Positions 1-11,775 of a stretch of DNA of 62,000 nucleotides are shown here, piece by piece. Source of the DNA: Diphasiastrum complanatum (taxonomy: Eukaryota > Streptophyta > Lycopodiopsida > Lycopodiales > Lycopodiaceae); the NCBI GenBank assembly GCA_029204225.1, contig CM055109.1, positions 42,905,054 through 42,967,053 on the forward strand, written 5' to 3'. Position 1 is the first letter of the stretch, and the number at the start of each line of letters is the position of its first letter. The position numbers and the translations under genes were made by a program. The notes under the pieces were generated by a model, which saw only the letters and a list, made by a program, of their open reading frames with translations, did not search any database and was not told the origin of the DNA.

Positions 1-350
1 TGATCATCACAAGATTCAAATTCATCAGCCACTACATCTTGCAACTCATCTCCACTTAGATGAATTTCATTATCACCATAGTAATCAGACCCTCCTTCAA
101 TATCGTTGTTTGTGTCAGAATCATTCGATTCATTTATAGTATTTTCTATAATATTTAGAGAGCTTGGAGATATTTCTATATCCTCATCAACCATGTTTGT
201 GTTGTAAATATTCAAGTCCTCCATTTCATTCTCAATGTATGCATTTTCAAATACATGTCTTGTGCGTGGCTTAACTTGAACAACATACCACCACTTGTTG
301 TTTAGTCGATCCAGTTGAAAAAAATACTTGCACATTTAACAATGTTAAGC
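1..350 (-). pseudogene. CACTA-associated DUF4216 fragment, C-terminal part
   Basis: The minus strand reads through about 110 codons without a stop from roughly 335 to the window edge. It begins around a motif resembling F-Q-L-D-x-L-N-N-K-W-W-Y-V-V-Q-V-K-P-R, which matches the end of DUF4216 (aromatic, then W-x-V-V, then K-P-R). An acidic, Asn/Asp/Glu-rich tail follows, as is usual for these transposon proteins. There is no start codon at this position, because the matching N-terminal half lies 1.2 kb away at 1,560-1,842. The frame is open at the window edge, so its end is not visible. Confidence 0.6.
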
Positions 351-1559
351 TAAAAAATATGTTCCAACATGGAAGTAAGTGTTGGATTTATCTCCTCTAC
401 TCTCCTAAATCCTATTTTAATCTGCCTCCATTCATGCTGTTGTATTTTACTTGTGTTGTCGCACAGTTTGCATATTTACATGTAAAATAAGACAGGCGAA
501 AAACGCGACTGTCTGCATAAATACAAGTAAATTTCCACAGGCGAAAAAGGTGAAAAAGAGGACACTGTGTTTTTACACGTAATTTGTGACAGGCAAAAAA
601 GGTGACACTGCCCTACAAATGCCAAAGGTGCTCTAATGGAAAGGCGAAGGTACCCTATAAATCAAATTTTAAGGCATTTGTCAGAGTGTAGCATTTTCGC
701 ATTTTCATCAATGTTCATTCAACAAAGGCTAATGTTGCAGCCTTCTCACGCTCATCCCATGCATTGTGCAATCAGGTTTGACAATGACAGCAACCACCCA
801 CAATCTCCCACAGACAACACATGCACTTTGTACTTTCTTCATCTGGTTATGTATATATATTTGATACCTTCTGCGTATTCAGTGTGTGAAAAATATAGCA
901 AGCATCAGAAGCTTATCAGAGATAGACACAGTAGATGCTTTCGCGCATCGATTCCTTGTATTGTCAGTAATAGGCTTATCACCTTTTACAGATTGGATTA
1001 GCTTTGTGAAGCACACGGTTTTGTCGGCCATTGTCTTGTGCTCACCTGCATTATTGACCTGTATATTTTTCTATACTTAATCTGATTACAACTCTGTTTA
1101 TTCTGCGTTCAGATTTGTGTCAATTTTGCAATGATTTTCTACCTTCTGTCTGACTTTCTTATTGCCTAATCTAAAAGTTTGCTCTTCAAGAATTATTATT
1201 AGTCTAGCTGTTCGTGACTAATATTTAGTCTTGTCTTTTGCGACTAATTCGCGACTGACAATCAATCTAGTTGTTTGCAACAAATTATCATTATGATGTT
1301 TTCATGCTTAATGTTTGGCTACGTAATCGGAGCGAACGTGATTATCACTAATATTCTGTTCAAGTCTGATAGGTGTAGTCATGCTTAAGGAAAGAGTGAG
1401 ATAGCTCATTCCGCTGCGCACGAACACTTTCCATTCGTGTTCATTTTTTTTGAGCTATTTTTATTTCTCACAACCCTCTTTTCCTATAGTTAATTGTAAT
1501 GAAATAGTGTATATTACTGACAATGATTGAGAAAAAATATAGTCAAACTCATATGACAC
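351..1559. other. AT-rich spacer splitting the DUF4216 frame
   Basis: About 1.2 kb lies between the two halves of the DUF4216-like frame and shows no recognisable coding content. Short ORFs at 636-1080 have no recognisable motif. The stretch could be an insertion in the CACTA element or an intron of its second gene. I see no clear terminal repeats or target duplication at its borders. Confidence 0.4.
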
Positions 1560-1842
1560 ACCTGTTCACAATGACAAGGCAACAACAATGTGTTTGAAAA
1601 AACCATGCTGAATGTCTTGGTTGAATCGATAACAAAAAATCCACTACGATCTTTTCACGGTTGCATTTGACCCTTGATAATGGCTTTTGAACCATTTCAC
1701 AAGAAAACGAAAAGTATTTACCATTTTCACCAAAACACACGTCATATATATTTTGAATAGTTCCTACATACTCAAGCTCTTCAAAGATTGGGCTTTGGTC
1801 TTGTGCACTACTCCGACTTTCTTGATTGAAAGATGTCATCAC
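1560..1842 (-). pseudogene. CACTA-associated DUF4216 fragment, N-terminal part
   Basis: The minus-strand frame starting at 1,842 shows the typical DUF4216 entry: an S-S-A-Q-D-Q-x-P-I block, then E-Y-V-G-T-I-Q-N-I-Y (family pattern Y-Y-G-x-L-x-D-I), then F-S-F-S-C-E in place of the usual V-x-L-F-K-C-D-W. The family resemblance fades after about residue 80 and the frame ends at 1,549. It lies upstream, in transcription order, of the 1-350 block, so the two are probably one protein separated by 1.2 kb. The function in the transposon is unknown. Confidence 0.55.
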
Positions 1843-2220
1843 ACCAAAATCATAAGTTCGTCATTTCCTATCAACTCGTTCAACGCGATGATGATGACTA
1901 TATGCCCACATTGCAATATATTTTGATACTGCCACGTATTAATTGTAATTAAGACAATAATTAATCATTATACACGTACATTGTATTTTATTAAAAAAAA
2001 ACAATAAACAAACCTTCCAATCACATCCTCTTGCAAAGTCCCATTCCATGTCAAGTACGACTTGTCCCTTTGGTCTTGCTTGTTGGAGTGTGTCAACCAT
2101 TCATTCTGTGGTGCATTGGTTGGTGGGCAATGGCTCACAACATTACGTGAAGGTACCATGTCCCTTATGCTGGTGTCTATTTCTAGCCAATGTTTTTTTT
2201 TTTTGTTCATATAATTCTAA

Positions 2221-3985
2221 CTACTTATCCACCACTCCAGAATTATAGAGCATGAAAGTAGAAATTTTTTCTCTAAGAAAAGGTGTCATTTTCTTAGGAG
2301 CACCTATACCTTGGGGTTTTTCGCCTTTTACCTCATTGTTCTCCTCATCATTCCATAGCCGTGGAGTAGACAAATGTATTTGAAACAAAAATTCAATGAC
2401 ATAAATAAGAGATTCTTGCACTAACCACCCCTCGGCCGTGCTTCCCTATGGTCTTCCCTTTGGTCTTGCCTTTTGACGCACAAAATCTTTCAAAACTTTC
2501 ATTGATCTCTCCAAAAAAACCATCCACCTATAAACATTTATTGCATGATGAGAGCAATGTTCAATGCCATAGAAAAAAAAATGATGCTAAATATATTGAA
2601 GCCACAAAAAACAAAGTCATATATTTTGTACCTTGATGCACAAGACCAACAATACCAATTTCTTGGACCAAGTGCACAAGTAGATGCACTTGATGTCCAA
2701 GATGGAGGTTGGAAAATCTCTCTCAAGCATACATACAGCTTCTACTTTATCTTCATGTTTTTTTTTCCAGATCTATCTCACAAATCTCCTATTTACATCA
2801 TATTTGTAGTATACGATCATCATATGACTTTATCAAATTCGTATGTAAACTAAATATGCAATAACATAAAACGTGAGTGAAAGAAATGTAAGTACATGAT
2901 AATGGATGCTAATTTGTAAATGGTATTGCAAAGTTGATCAGTTAGACAACCACGAACACACATTGGAAATATGTACTCAAGCATCTTCAGCCAATCATGA
3001 GATTTAAGACCATGAAGTTTTTCTTCTGCTGTGAATATATTTGTAGTGAATGAGCAAAACCAATTGGTATTCTCATCTCGCAAATGACTAACTGTACATG
3101 TACTCTTTCTTGGTAAGAATCCAAAGGATTCTTTGAATAAAATAAGTATTTACATCTGTACCCAACTTCGATCAATACTCTTTTTTTGTTTTTGATTCTT
3201 GTAGGTCTTGTCTTATATCAATACTATCTTTTTTGCCCGCCAAGTGTTTCCATATTGATTCACCCACAGTTTTGAATATATGCATAGGATCAGACAAGTG
3301 ATTGATCAAAAGTTTATTCCAATATGGTAGACAATGAAAAATAGATAGTCTTTTTATACCATTGATTGGCTTGGTCTCAAATTCAATCCAGAGCTTGTGC
3401 CAATCTGCCATGGACATTCTCTTTGGAGGCATCATTGTTTCCGTCTTTCCTTCAAATCCCCTTCTTTGTGTAATTCGAAACGAATGATCCTCATGCAAGT
3501 ATTTGCGATGATTTTCATATACAACTTTGCTTAGATGATGTGAGTGTCAAGCATCAATATTAGGTCCACAAACGAGACACGCGTGATATCCGAAAGTTGT
3601 AAAACCTCAAGAATCAAATGCAATTCGTGTTACAACTTGTAGAACAGAAAATTAAACATAAATAGCGAATACAGAAAAAACAAATATATAGAAAATATAG
3701 ATGATCACATTTTCTATTCACCTGAACAATCACCCAATCCTGGATGGATAGTCATGCATTGTCCACATTAGAATTGCGTGCAACAAAAAGTTGTTGTCTT
3801 GTATTAGACGTGAGATGTCAAACGCTTGGACACCCTTCCATAATAGCTCCAATTCTTCAACTAACGGTGCAAGGTAGGCATCCATATTTCTTACTTTGTG
3901 TTGTCCAAGAATTAAAAGTGCTAACATGAGATGTCCTTTTTTAATAGTTAGCCAAGAACCATTGCATTCAACATCTTGCGTGCCT
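2221..3985 (-). pseudogene. CACTA TNP2 transposase and DUF4218 remnant
   Basis: In transcription order, 3,985-3,730 resembles the TNP2 block containing D-A-Y-L-A-P-L-V-E-E-L and L-H-A-I-L-M-W-T-x-x-D-Y-P. Next, 3,600-3,480 has an A-C-L-V-C-G zinc-ribbon-like patch and a Y-x-x-H-R-K-Y-L patch. 3,498-3,172 carries the D-P-M-H motif (family: N-L-D-x-M-H-x-E-K-N-V) and a D-L-Q-E-S motif. 3,083-2,870 has the DUF4218 signature L-K-S-H-D followed by R-G-x-L. 2,421-2,221 resembles the later part of DUF4218. Stops and frame changes separate these blocks, so the transposase is dead. TNP2 would otherwise bind and cut the element ends. Confidence 0.7.
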
Positions 3986-3990
3986 CGGCT

Positions 3991-5635
3991 CTTGTCTCTA
4001 GGATGCTATTTCCTTCTAGGAGTAGTTTGCGCAATACCCTGCATATAACCAAATGAATTTTCATAACATGAAACACAATTGCTTATTCAACCAAAACTTT
4101 TAACTTACACAAGTCCACACTTTGTTAAAAGAAAAACAATTCAATCTTCTTTACCCAGATAAAGATGTAACACTTGTATCACTCCATTTATATTTTAGAT
4201 TTTGCTTGCTTGCTCTTGAGAGGATCACCATCTTTGGTATGAGACTTAGATGGGGTAGGATCTTGAGCATGCTTGTGATTGTGATGGTAGTGACTATGGT
4301 TTAGCAAGGGGGTGCTAGATAGGTCTTGCTTGTGCTTGGATCTAGCTATGGTTGGGAGGTAAATCCTTGAGGCCATCTTGTTTGTCTACTTTTGAAAGGA
4401 TCTTAGGAGCATTGGAGGAGAGGCCATTGGAGGGCTTTTGGAGGCATTGGTGGACATCTACTCAAAAGCTTGGTGGGTTGATCTTCCTAGTTGTTAAAAT
4501 TACACCCTGGAGTAAAGACATCTCGTTTGGCCGCTCGTTGCTTCTATTGGATTCTACACACTAGCAATCCACTAGAGGATAGAAGCAAATCACAACACAA
4601 GAAATCTCCCCTCAATTGGGCGCCCTCTCCCTCTCTTATAGATGGCCAATGACACACTTTAAAGCACTATGGAATGCCCACACAAGCCAATGAGAAAAGA
4701 GGAGGCAATAGAAGAGCCAAGAGGCCCACAAGTAAGTGGAATGTCAAAATACCATTCCATAACTTATGGTTTTTGAAATTAACTTCTTGGGTTCTTTAGG
4801 GGAATCAGGACATGTGGAGCAGTACATGGTGATTGACGGCTCTATGCACGCATAAGAGTATCAATAACAATTGAATATGAGTTTACTAAAGGATTAAGGT
4901 TCTAGAAGGAATATTCCTAGGCTCTAGGGGTCTAAATATACCTACAGAACTTGCCCTACTCTATTTCTAGGTTCTAATATTTAGCTGCCAAAAATCTATT
5001 CTTTTTTGTATTCAGTTATTGTGATTTGGAGTTGAAGTTGATTGAGGTTTGATCTTCAATTTTTACTTGGTTGGGTGGTTTGGCTCCACAATGCTCCTTT
5101 TGGCTTATGCAACACGATCTTAAGGATCTACACTTGGTGATCTTTACACCTTAAATCTAGTTAAGCAGAAGTGCATGAAGCCACTTGAAGGAGGGAAGCT
5201 AAACAAAAAGCAAAGCGATCTAGGTTATGTAGATAGGTTCATTATAAAAAAGAGAAAGATTCCAATCAAGGCATGCAAGAAATTGAAGAGGTTGTGCCCA
5301 CAACAACATCATCTCTTAGGGCTTGACTTGGCTGGGAGGCAAGCCTTGGCTGTAGGGCACCTCATTTGAAAACATGTGAATGAATACAACAATGTATAGA
5401 GGTAATGTATGCCATCCTTATAATATATAAAGATGACAATAACATCTATCCAAGACAATTTTATTGAGGAAACGAGAATCAAACATAGTTATCCTTCGTA
5501 AAATAATAGGGAGTAAAATTTTTGTAACATTTAAAAAAGGTTCACATATATAAAAGTAACTATTAGGAATGATAGACTCTACTTATTTTTCTTTGCCCGA
5601 GATTTAGAATTTACAAAAGTGTATACTCAATCGTG
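3991..5635. other. No gene recognised; possible retrotransposon LTR debris
   Basis: About 1.6 kb of AT-rich sequence. Short ORFs at 4,122-4,564 and 5,175-5,369 show no family motif. The stretch near 4,590-4,720 has the feel of an LTR, but no matching second copy or primer-binding site was found. Confidence 0.3.
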
Positions 5636-5809
5636 ATTGATTGAGAGTGCATAGATGGCCCCACCCTCATCCAACGATCAAGAAACCTTCCACGTTAATA
5701 GAGAGATCGTGATGGCATCTTTAATTGATTGAGAGAACAAGGATGACCCCACCCTCATCCAACGATATAGAAACCCTTCACTTTAATAAAGAGATCGTGA
5801 TGGCATCTA
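5636..5809. repeat. Direct tandem duplication, 87-bp unit, two copies
   Basis: Two copies start at 5,636 and 5,723. Both begin with attgattgagag and share ccaccctcatccaacgat and gagatcgtgatggcatct. They differ by scattered substitutions, so the duplication is not very recent. A short 5,725-5,943 ORF runs over it and is probably meaningless. Confidence 0.85.
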
Positions 5810-5849
5810 TGAAGCATAATGAATCATTGAATCAAGGTGGAATTTGCTT

Positions 5850-5891
5850 GCACTCTTGTGAGCATGAATTGCACTCTTGTGAGCATGAGTT
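5850..5891. repeat. 21-bp tandem duplication
   Basis: The unit gcactcttgtgagcatga plus three bases occurs twice back to back (5,850-5,870 and 5,871-5,891), with one difference near the end. Confidence 0.9.
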
Positions 5892-6244
5892 TAGAATGAG
5901 AATTGACGAGTTTGTCTACTTTGGAGTTATTTGGAAAGTTTGACTTTAACATGAGACATCAACAAGGACATCCAAAAGAAAAGGCAACATATTATTCAAA
6001 AGCCCATAAAACCTTGTATGGATGCATCGCCAATGGCTGCAAGCCGGGCCCGTGGGCGGGCGGTGTCCAGCGGGCCGCCAGCAGGCCAGAACCAAAAGCA
6101 ATCGACGGGCCACTGGACTCTGCCTCAACACCGTGGTCCGTGACCAAGCGTGACTGAGACCGAACACAAATGTACCACTGACACTCGATGCACAAAAACA
6201 AAAGGAAAATAGCGAGCGAGAGCGCGGAAGGGGAGCGGATCGAG

Positions 6245-6343
6245 ATGGTTCCGGCGCGCAGAAGGCAGATCTGGCAGATGCTGTCAGAAAAGGCGACACC
6301 GGATGAGGATCTCTGTTCCAACTGTTGCAGAATGGATGAATAA
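6245..6343 (+). CDS. Possible 32-residue small ORF, unrecognised
   Basis: An ATG at 6,245 opens a 32-codon frame ending at TAA 6,341-6,343. It sits at the end of a locally GC-rich island (about 6,000-6,310) inside AT-rich DNA. The peptide is Arg-rich at the start and ends with a C-S-N-C-C cluster. I recognise no family. It may be a first exon whose splice partner I cannot see, a small protein or chance. GC-rich islands in this kind of genome can mark promoters or first exons, and that is the only positive argument. Confidence 0.12.
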   Translation: MVPARRRQIWQMLSEKATPDEDLCSNCCRMDE

Positions 6344-6683
6344 ATTATTATTATATTTTATGAAGGAATGAAGGATAAAAGGTTTGTCTCAATTGCATGC
6401 AAAAACGCCTGTAAAAGCTACAGAGGCTGTTATGGTTGTAGACATTATTATTTGCATGCATTGTATTTGCATGATGCTACACCTGCCGATCGGCGTAGTT
6501 GCACTGTGGCTGCTGCAGGACTGCAGTTCTGGCACGCTCACGAGTCACCACTGCAACGAAAAATACCCGAGTCTTTCGGATTTCCTCATTCATTCCTGAG
6601 TCCTGAATGCTCAATGCACATTATAAACCAATTCTCTTATTTGAGCTTTTTTAGTTGCACTTTGTTAGTTGAAATGTCGCGAC

Positions 6684-6763
6684 CCGCTTTGGTACACACA
6701 ATGCATTATTATAGCATACTCGTCCGCTTTGGTACACACAATGCATTATTATAGCATACTCGT
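6684..6763. repeat. Perfect 40-bp tandem duplication
   Basis: Units 6,684-6,723 and 6,724-6,763 are identical, starting ccgctttggtacacacaatg. The perfect match indicates a recent duplication. Confidence 0.95.
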
Positions 6764-7298
6764 CCGTTCAATCTTTCGATTGTTCACTGACGCTTCGCGG
6801 CTCCGTTTCCGAACGTGGATCGGTGTTTCGTTAAGGAATGATGAACGTTGGATTTTAGGAAGCGGTTAAGTTTTCTACAGCTTACCTCTTCTGTTAAGGA
6901 CGAATGAACTCTAAATTGAAGAAAACGGTTAAGTTTTCTTTAGATCACCTTCCTCTGATTAGCCTGTAGCTGGGAGGGGTTACGTTAAAGAAGTATGACA
7001 CTATTTTCAAGGAAGCTTTTAAGGTTTTGTCAGCTGACCTGCTGATTAGCCTGTAAAGAGGGGTTTGTCTTCCAGAACTTCCGTTTAAACGCTGGCCTTG
7101 CAGATTTTTTCCATTCTGAGGAATTTTTGAATTGATGCAAATTTTCCGAGGACAGTCGCTCGTGAGAGGAACAGGTCATGAGCAAAACTGAAGTAGTTCC
7201 AAGCCAAGCACCGAAAGTGTTTTGTTTCTGCCTTTCATTAGTCTGACAAATCGCATACGTTGAGGGTCTTGTGAAAGGTTCTTACACGGAAATGATAG

Positions 7299-7457
7299 CA
7301 TGAGTTCAGACTCTTTCGAAAAGATTTTACAGTGGTAATAAGAGATGCAGCCAAGCAGAAGATATTCATGAGTTCAGATGGCATGAGTTAAGACTCTTTC
7401 GAAAAGATTTTACACAACAAAGGTAATAAGAGATGCAGTCAAGCAGAAGATATTCAC
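7299..7457. repeat. Imperfect direct duplication, about 75-bp unit, 83-bp offset
   Basis: Copies at 7,299-7,370 and 7,382-7,457 share catgagtt, agactctttcgaaaagattt and gtaataagagatgcag plus aagcagaagatattca. The second copy carries a short insertion. Confidence 0.85.
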
Positions 7458-7699
7458 GTTCTTCGCATTTGCAGACAGTATACACTTCAACGGGCTCCGT
7501 GCTCTCTTTTATATCTGAAATATCTCGGTTAATCCTTTCAACGTGTAGCCGTTTATTTCTGCTCACAGCACTCATCCTGCCTACCGTGATTAGAAGTTGA
7601 AGATACGTCTATTACTTGGTCGATTGAAGATTCTCAACTAGATTTGACCATTACAGTTTCTAGTCGATAGAAGAGGGGTCTGTACTCATAAAATGGTCA

Positions 7700-8211
7700 A
7701 TGTTCAAGTCCAGGCAAGGAGACACAGCGATTTCGTTAGGCACCATCATTCGTAAGTACCTTTTAGCTGACGTTCGCCTCAAAATTGAAGGAAACACTGA
7801 TAATAGGTGCTACGAATATGTACGAATTTCTGATCTCAACAGTCAACACTTGACTGTGGAGATGAAGTATAAACCTGGGATGATAACTTACCGCTTTAAT
7901 TTTCAGCGACTGTCGGCTGAAGCGTTTTCATCAATCCTTTAGGGAGTTTTAACTTGATCAGACAAGATGAAGTTGAACATTTTTCGTATTTTAGCAAGGT
8001 TGATGAAAAGATTTATGATCAAGAACATTTGCAACTTTATCGAAGCACCTACAATAGCAGAATCGTCCACCCAGAAAGCCTACGTGCCAGGGAAATTGGA
8101 CCTATAGCCAACAAAGGTACAAAAGATAAAAATGCCAGGCAATGCTTTCTGCGAGAGCTTAAGAAGTTCTCCAGCTGCGTTGGATACGAAGTCATCTTCA
8201 AAGCTGTATAG
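7700..8211 (+). other. Two adjacent unrecognised ORFs, possible gene remnant
   Basis: Two plus-strand frames of 80 and 85 codons (7,700-7,942 and 7,954-8,211) lie 11 bp apart in different frames. The first opens with ATG; the second has no ATG where its frame opens. Both have a mixed, protein-like composition, with few low-complexity runs. I recognise no domain. They may be exons of a decayed host gene or transposon. Neither has a convincing splice context. Confidence 0.2.
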
Positions 8212-8419
8212 TTGCTGCAGCCCGATTACTGAACTGCGAACTTACAAGGAGGTAATATTATTCTCGATGTTTCAACGATCTCCAAGGCATATAGTATCAA
8301 AGTTGCTTGTATTTCCGGGTATCATCCAATTCTCCAATCCACGAGAGCAGGCTGTCCTGTCTTGTAAACTTTTCAAAAAAGAAGCTGAAAACTTGATCAC
8401 TGGCTGCTCGTAACTCTAC

Positions 8420-11080
8420 TTGACAAGACACAAAAACCATATTTTCAATGTTGAAAGCACAGAATGTTATCAATTTGAGAGGCATCTTATTGGATCGGTT
8501 TTAAATGTCAATGGCTTTGACCTGTGTAGGGAAAAGCCGTTGTATAATGGCAACTTTGTGAGAGACCAGTGACATCCTTTTTTGATAAACCAATAGACAT
8601 TTTTTTAAATGACAGGAGCTACTAAAGAGTAAAAACCAAGTTTTTTGAAATTGAGTCTAAGAAGACATTTTCATACGAAGAAGGATCTACAGGCTAACTA
8701 CAAGTAGATTTCCAAACATGCACACGAACTACATGTCCTATGCATTAGTAGCTTTATTAGGGGAAAGTAGATATATTAGGCTCGATTCAACTGAGACGGG
8801 GGTTCTTGATTCTTTACCAGCAGGTTCGCAACGCATGTTTTATGACCTGCCATAGTGGGTCACCTAACCTGCTGACCATAAATCTATGTGAACATGCCAC
8901 ATCGCTCAACCGCAAATTTGTCCTTGAAGCAAGTCTTATAAGAAAAAGTCTTCATGTAGGTTGTAAGTGCTTCATTTCGGTGAGTGAATAGGGAAGGTAG
9001 AAGGGCCCCTGTAGTCTGGTTTGCACTGGCCAAACAATTATGTGTGTGTGTGTGTGTGTGTGTGCGCTATGATTTCTACCTTTTCTGTTTTGAAATGGTA
9101 AAAAACTCAAATCCACTAAGAAACCTTCTTCAGATTGAAGTTCAAAATTTGTAGTGTAGTTTAGTTTGTGATGTAAGAACTTCTCTTACCAGATAATTTT
9201 CTTATTTATCACCTCAATGTCTTCTCTCAGAATCTACCTCTTAATGTACCTTGATTAAGGATCATAACATAGAGATAATCTATGATTTCGAAGATTTTTT
9301 TTGAAACAGGTCAACTGAAATAAATTTCAGTGTGAAGTTTCCTACAAACAATTCACCTTCTTTCTCAAAGAATGCAATAAGAAGTCCTTTCACATGAAGG
9401 GAAAATTATCATGAATGGCAGGAAAGGCCTCAAAATGCAAGCATGTATGTATGCTGTGGAAGAAATTTAAAGCACGGGAACTAGGCCTAATTTCACATGT
9501 GGGATTACGTAAGAGCGAAGATCTCATGTAGGCAGGGAAGACAGGGCCTTGTGGTCACACGTGCACAACGTATTTATAGAGTCATATGAAGGGCCGTGCC
9601 CTTGTTCAAAATGCTGATATGATGGTTTGGACCCTTAGGCAACCCCCACAATTGAAGCTAGACTCACTTTCAAATCAATCTATCAAAGTTTTTGTGTTGT
9701 TGCTAGAACATCCACAAGTTGTTTGAAATTGTCAAGAAACAAATGGTTTCATCTCGAGAGGCTCACACAAGTTTCAAGTCCTTTAAGATGTCGCTCTTTT
9801 GGCATGTGAAGCTTAGGATCTTTTACTCTTTATCTCCCTTGTAATGAGAATATAGCACACAAACAGACCTTCTTTAGCAAAAAATGTTGATCCTTTGTTG
9901 GATGTCTTAGACACAACGAAGTTGTTGAAGAGGGGTTAAAATACTCGTGTTGGTCCAGCACACTTGGATGAATTGCCTATCTTTCACACAATACTTGATT
10001 TAAACTGCGTGGCATCATATAAAGCATGAATGTTTTCCTCTTTGAGGTAAGTGCTCTTGTTGGACGAAGCTTCATGTATGTGTGCACTTACCCCTACGTA
10101 AATGATGTGCTCTCGGCTAAATATCCACTAGTCAACCTAATAATTCATCCAAATGGAAAATGATACACTCATAGTTACCTCTACCAATGGATCCTATGTA
10201 GTTACGCATGATTGATAGTTCACCTTGTGAATTGCATTTAGCTACTTGTGTAATAGTTTGCTTTATATGAAAGATGTGGTAGCAAACCCTTCTTTGCGCC
10301 AACAACAGTTGTTGCTATGATTTGTCAAGCATGTTTTCAAATCTACATGTAAAATAAGAAGGACCCAATGTAAGAGATGACACATCCTATAGTTTTGTAA
10401 GGAGTATTATCTTTTGGTGGGTGGAGGTGACTTCCCTTTTGACAAGTTCCACTTGTCGGTGAGAGACCTCTATGACAAGTTGCAAGGCTTGAACTTGCCA
10501 CTATCTGACACGACAAAGATGTCAACGAGGATATCACTAGGTAATCACCCTTATGGGAAAGTTAATTAGCCATAGCAGCTTCATGGCTTTGATCAAGAGT
10601 ATCAAAGAACTTGAATCTTGGACTTCCCTCACATCATGGGATAATCAAGTCCTGACATAAGTATGACACCATTCATCCACTTGAAGATCTTCATATTTAC
10701 TTCCATCGTAAAGCTTCAACATTCTTTGAATAGAATATAGCCTGATGCTTGATGGAATGAGAAAACCACCAAAGGAATAGGGGACTAGGTGTCTAGTAAA
10801 TCTTGTTTTCATGATTTTAAGCATTAAAAGAATTGAGGTCAAGAATGAGAATGATGACCAAGAAATTGTTGTTATAGGATTTGGGCTCGAACAAGAGGTG
10901 GATGTGATGGGGCAAGGGGCAAAGACTATAAGCATTGTGTCCCTAACTAATGTCTACTGACTAATGTCTAACCTTGGATAAAGGAAAGCACAAGGAGGTT
11001 TGGCTCTAATTGCAGATCAACAATCAAAGTCATTTATTTTTAGATAGTGACTCTTAGAGGCATAACCTTGATTCAATCAG
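8420..11080. other. Unassigned spacer with one TG microsatellite
   Basis: About 2.7 kb of AT-rich sequence without a recognisable gene. A plus-strand stretch near 10,430-10,950 reads in short open pieces without known motifs. The only clear structure is the TG run at 9,041-9,064. Confidence 0.4.
9041..9064. repeat. (TG)n microsatellite
   Basis: Twelve consecutive TG dinucleotides. Confidence 0.97.
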
Positions 11081-11089
11081 TAAAGAATT

Positions 11090-11718
11090 ATATTGACCAT
11101 GTGGAGGCATATGCACAGAAGGTACTTTTGACATGCCACCTTGTGTTGTTGGCTATATAAGCGACTGGCTGTTTGGGCAACACAAGGCATCTTGTTCTTG
11201 AAGTGAAGCATAAAGGTATGATGTGAAACACCTGTATCATCTATGTCACAAGCTCCAAGCTCGTGAATCCTAGAAGGCTGGTGTGTAGAATCCACCTCCC
11301 AACCATAGGCACCCCCTCTTTGAGTCCTTCTACGTGCTATTCCTGTCAACTGGCACATGGCATCCACCTGTGGGTGATCAGTCCACTTGGCATGCATGAC
11401 CCCTGTGACTTGTGAATATTGAGTGACTCATAGGGTACCACCCCCGTGCCCCGCCAAAGACCTGTGATCCGCTTGGTCACCCCGACTACTTGCCGGCTAG
11501 CATCTCGTCACTGACGACTAGGGTCCCGACGGTCAAAACACACCGCGTCTTTGCAGCTTGTCAGGCGGCCACACCGGCGGATCACTGCTCGTGATGCACC
11601 GGTCCCAACTTGGGACATATGTCCTCGTCGGTCACCGTCCCTTGCCAATACTAGGCCTCAGGCCCTTTGGTAACTGGCCGTGTCGAGATCATGATAGAGC
11701 CATAACTAGGCTATAACA
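11090..11718 (-). repeat. Probable 3' LTR of the gypsy element
   Basis: Directly after the integrase/chromodomain frame, the minus strand has a purine tract (AGAGGAGGGAAGGAT) followed by TGTTATAG, a canonical polypurine tract and LTR start (boundary at 11,718). A TATA-like TATATAGCC lies on the minus strand near 11,150-11,160, as expected inside an LTR. The far end is not certain, because no second LTR copy is present for comparison. Confidence 0.5.
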
Positions 11719-11775
11719 ATCCTTCCCTCCTCTGGCAAGTCATCGGTCCTCGATGGCAAACTCTGGGTAAGACTT

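Larger units (their letters stand above)
1..3990 (-). mobile_element. Degraded CACTA (En/Spm) DNA transposon, 5' part lost, runs off the left edge
   Basis: Seen: minus-strand reading frames appear in the order expected for a plant CACTA element. TNP2 transposase-like blocks lie at about 3,985-3,170, a DUF4218-like block at about 3,083-2,221, and DUF4216-like blocks at 1,842-1,560 and 350-1. The frames are interrupted by stops and frameshifts, so no long intact transposase remains. The element continues beyond base 1. Known: CACTA elements encode TNP2 followed by DUF4218 and DUF4216 regions and have CACTA-starting terminal repeats. I could not identify the terminal repeats or the 3-bp target duplication. 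The assignment rests on protein-level resemblance by eye. Confidence 0.7.
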
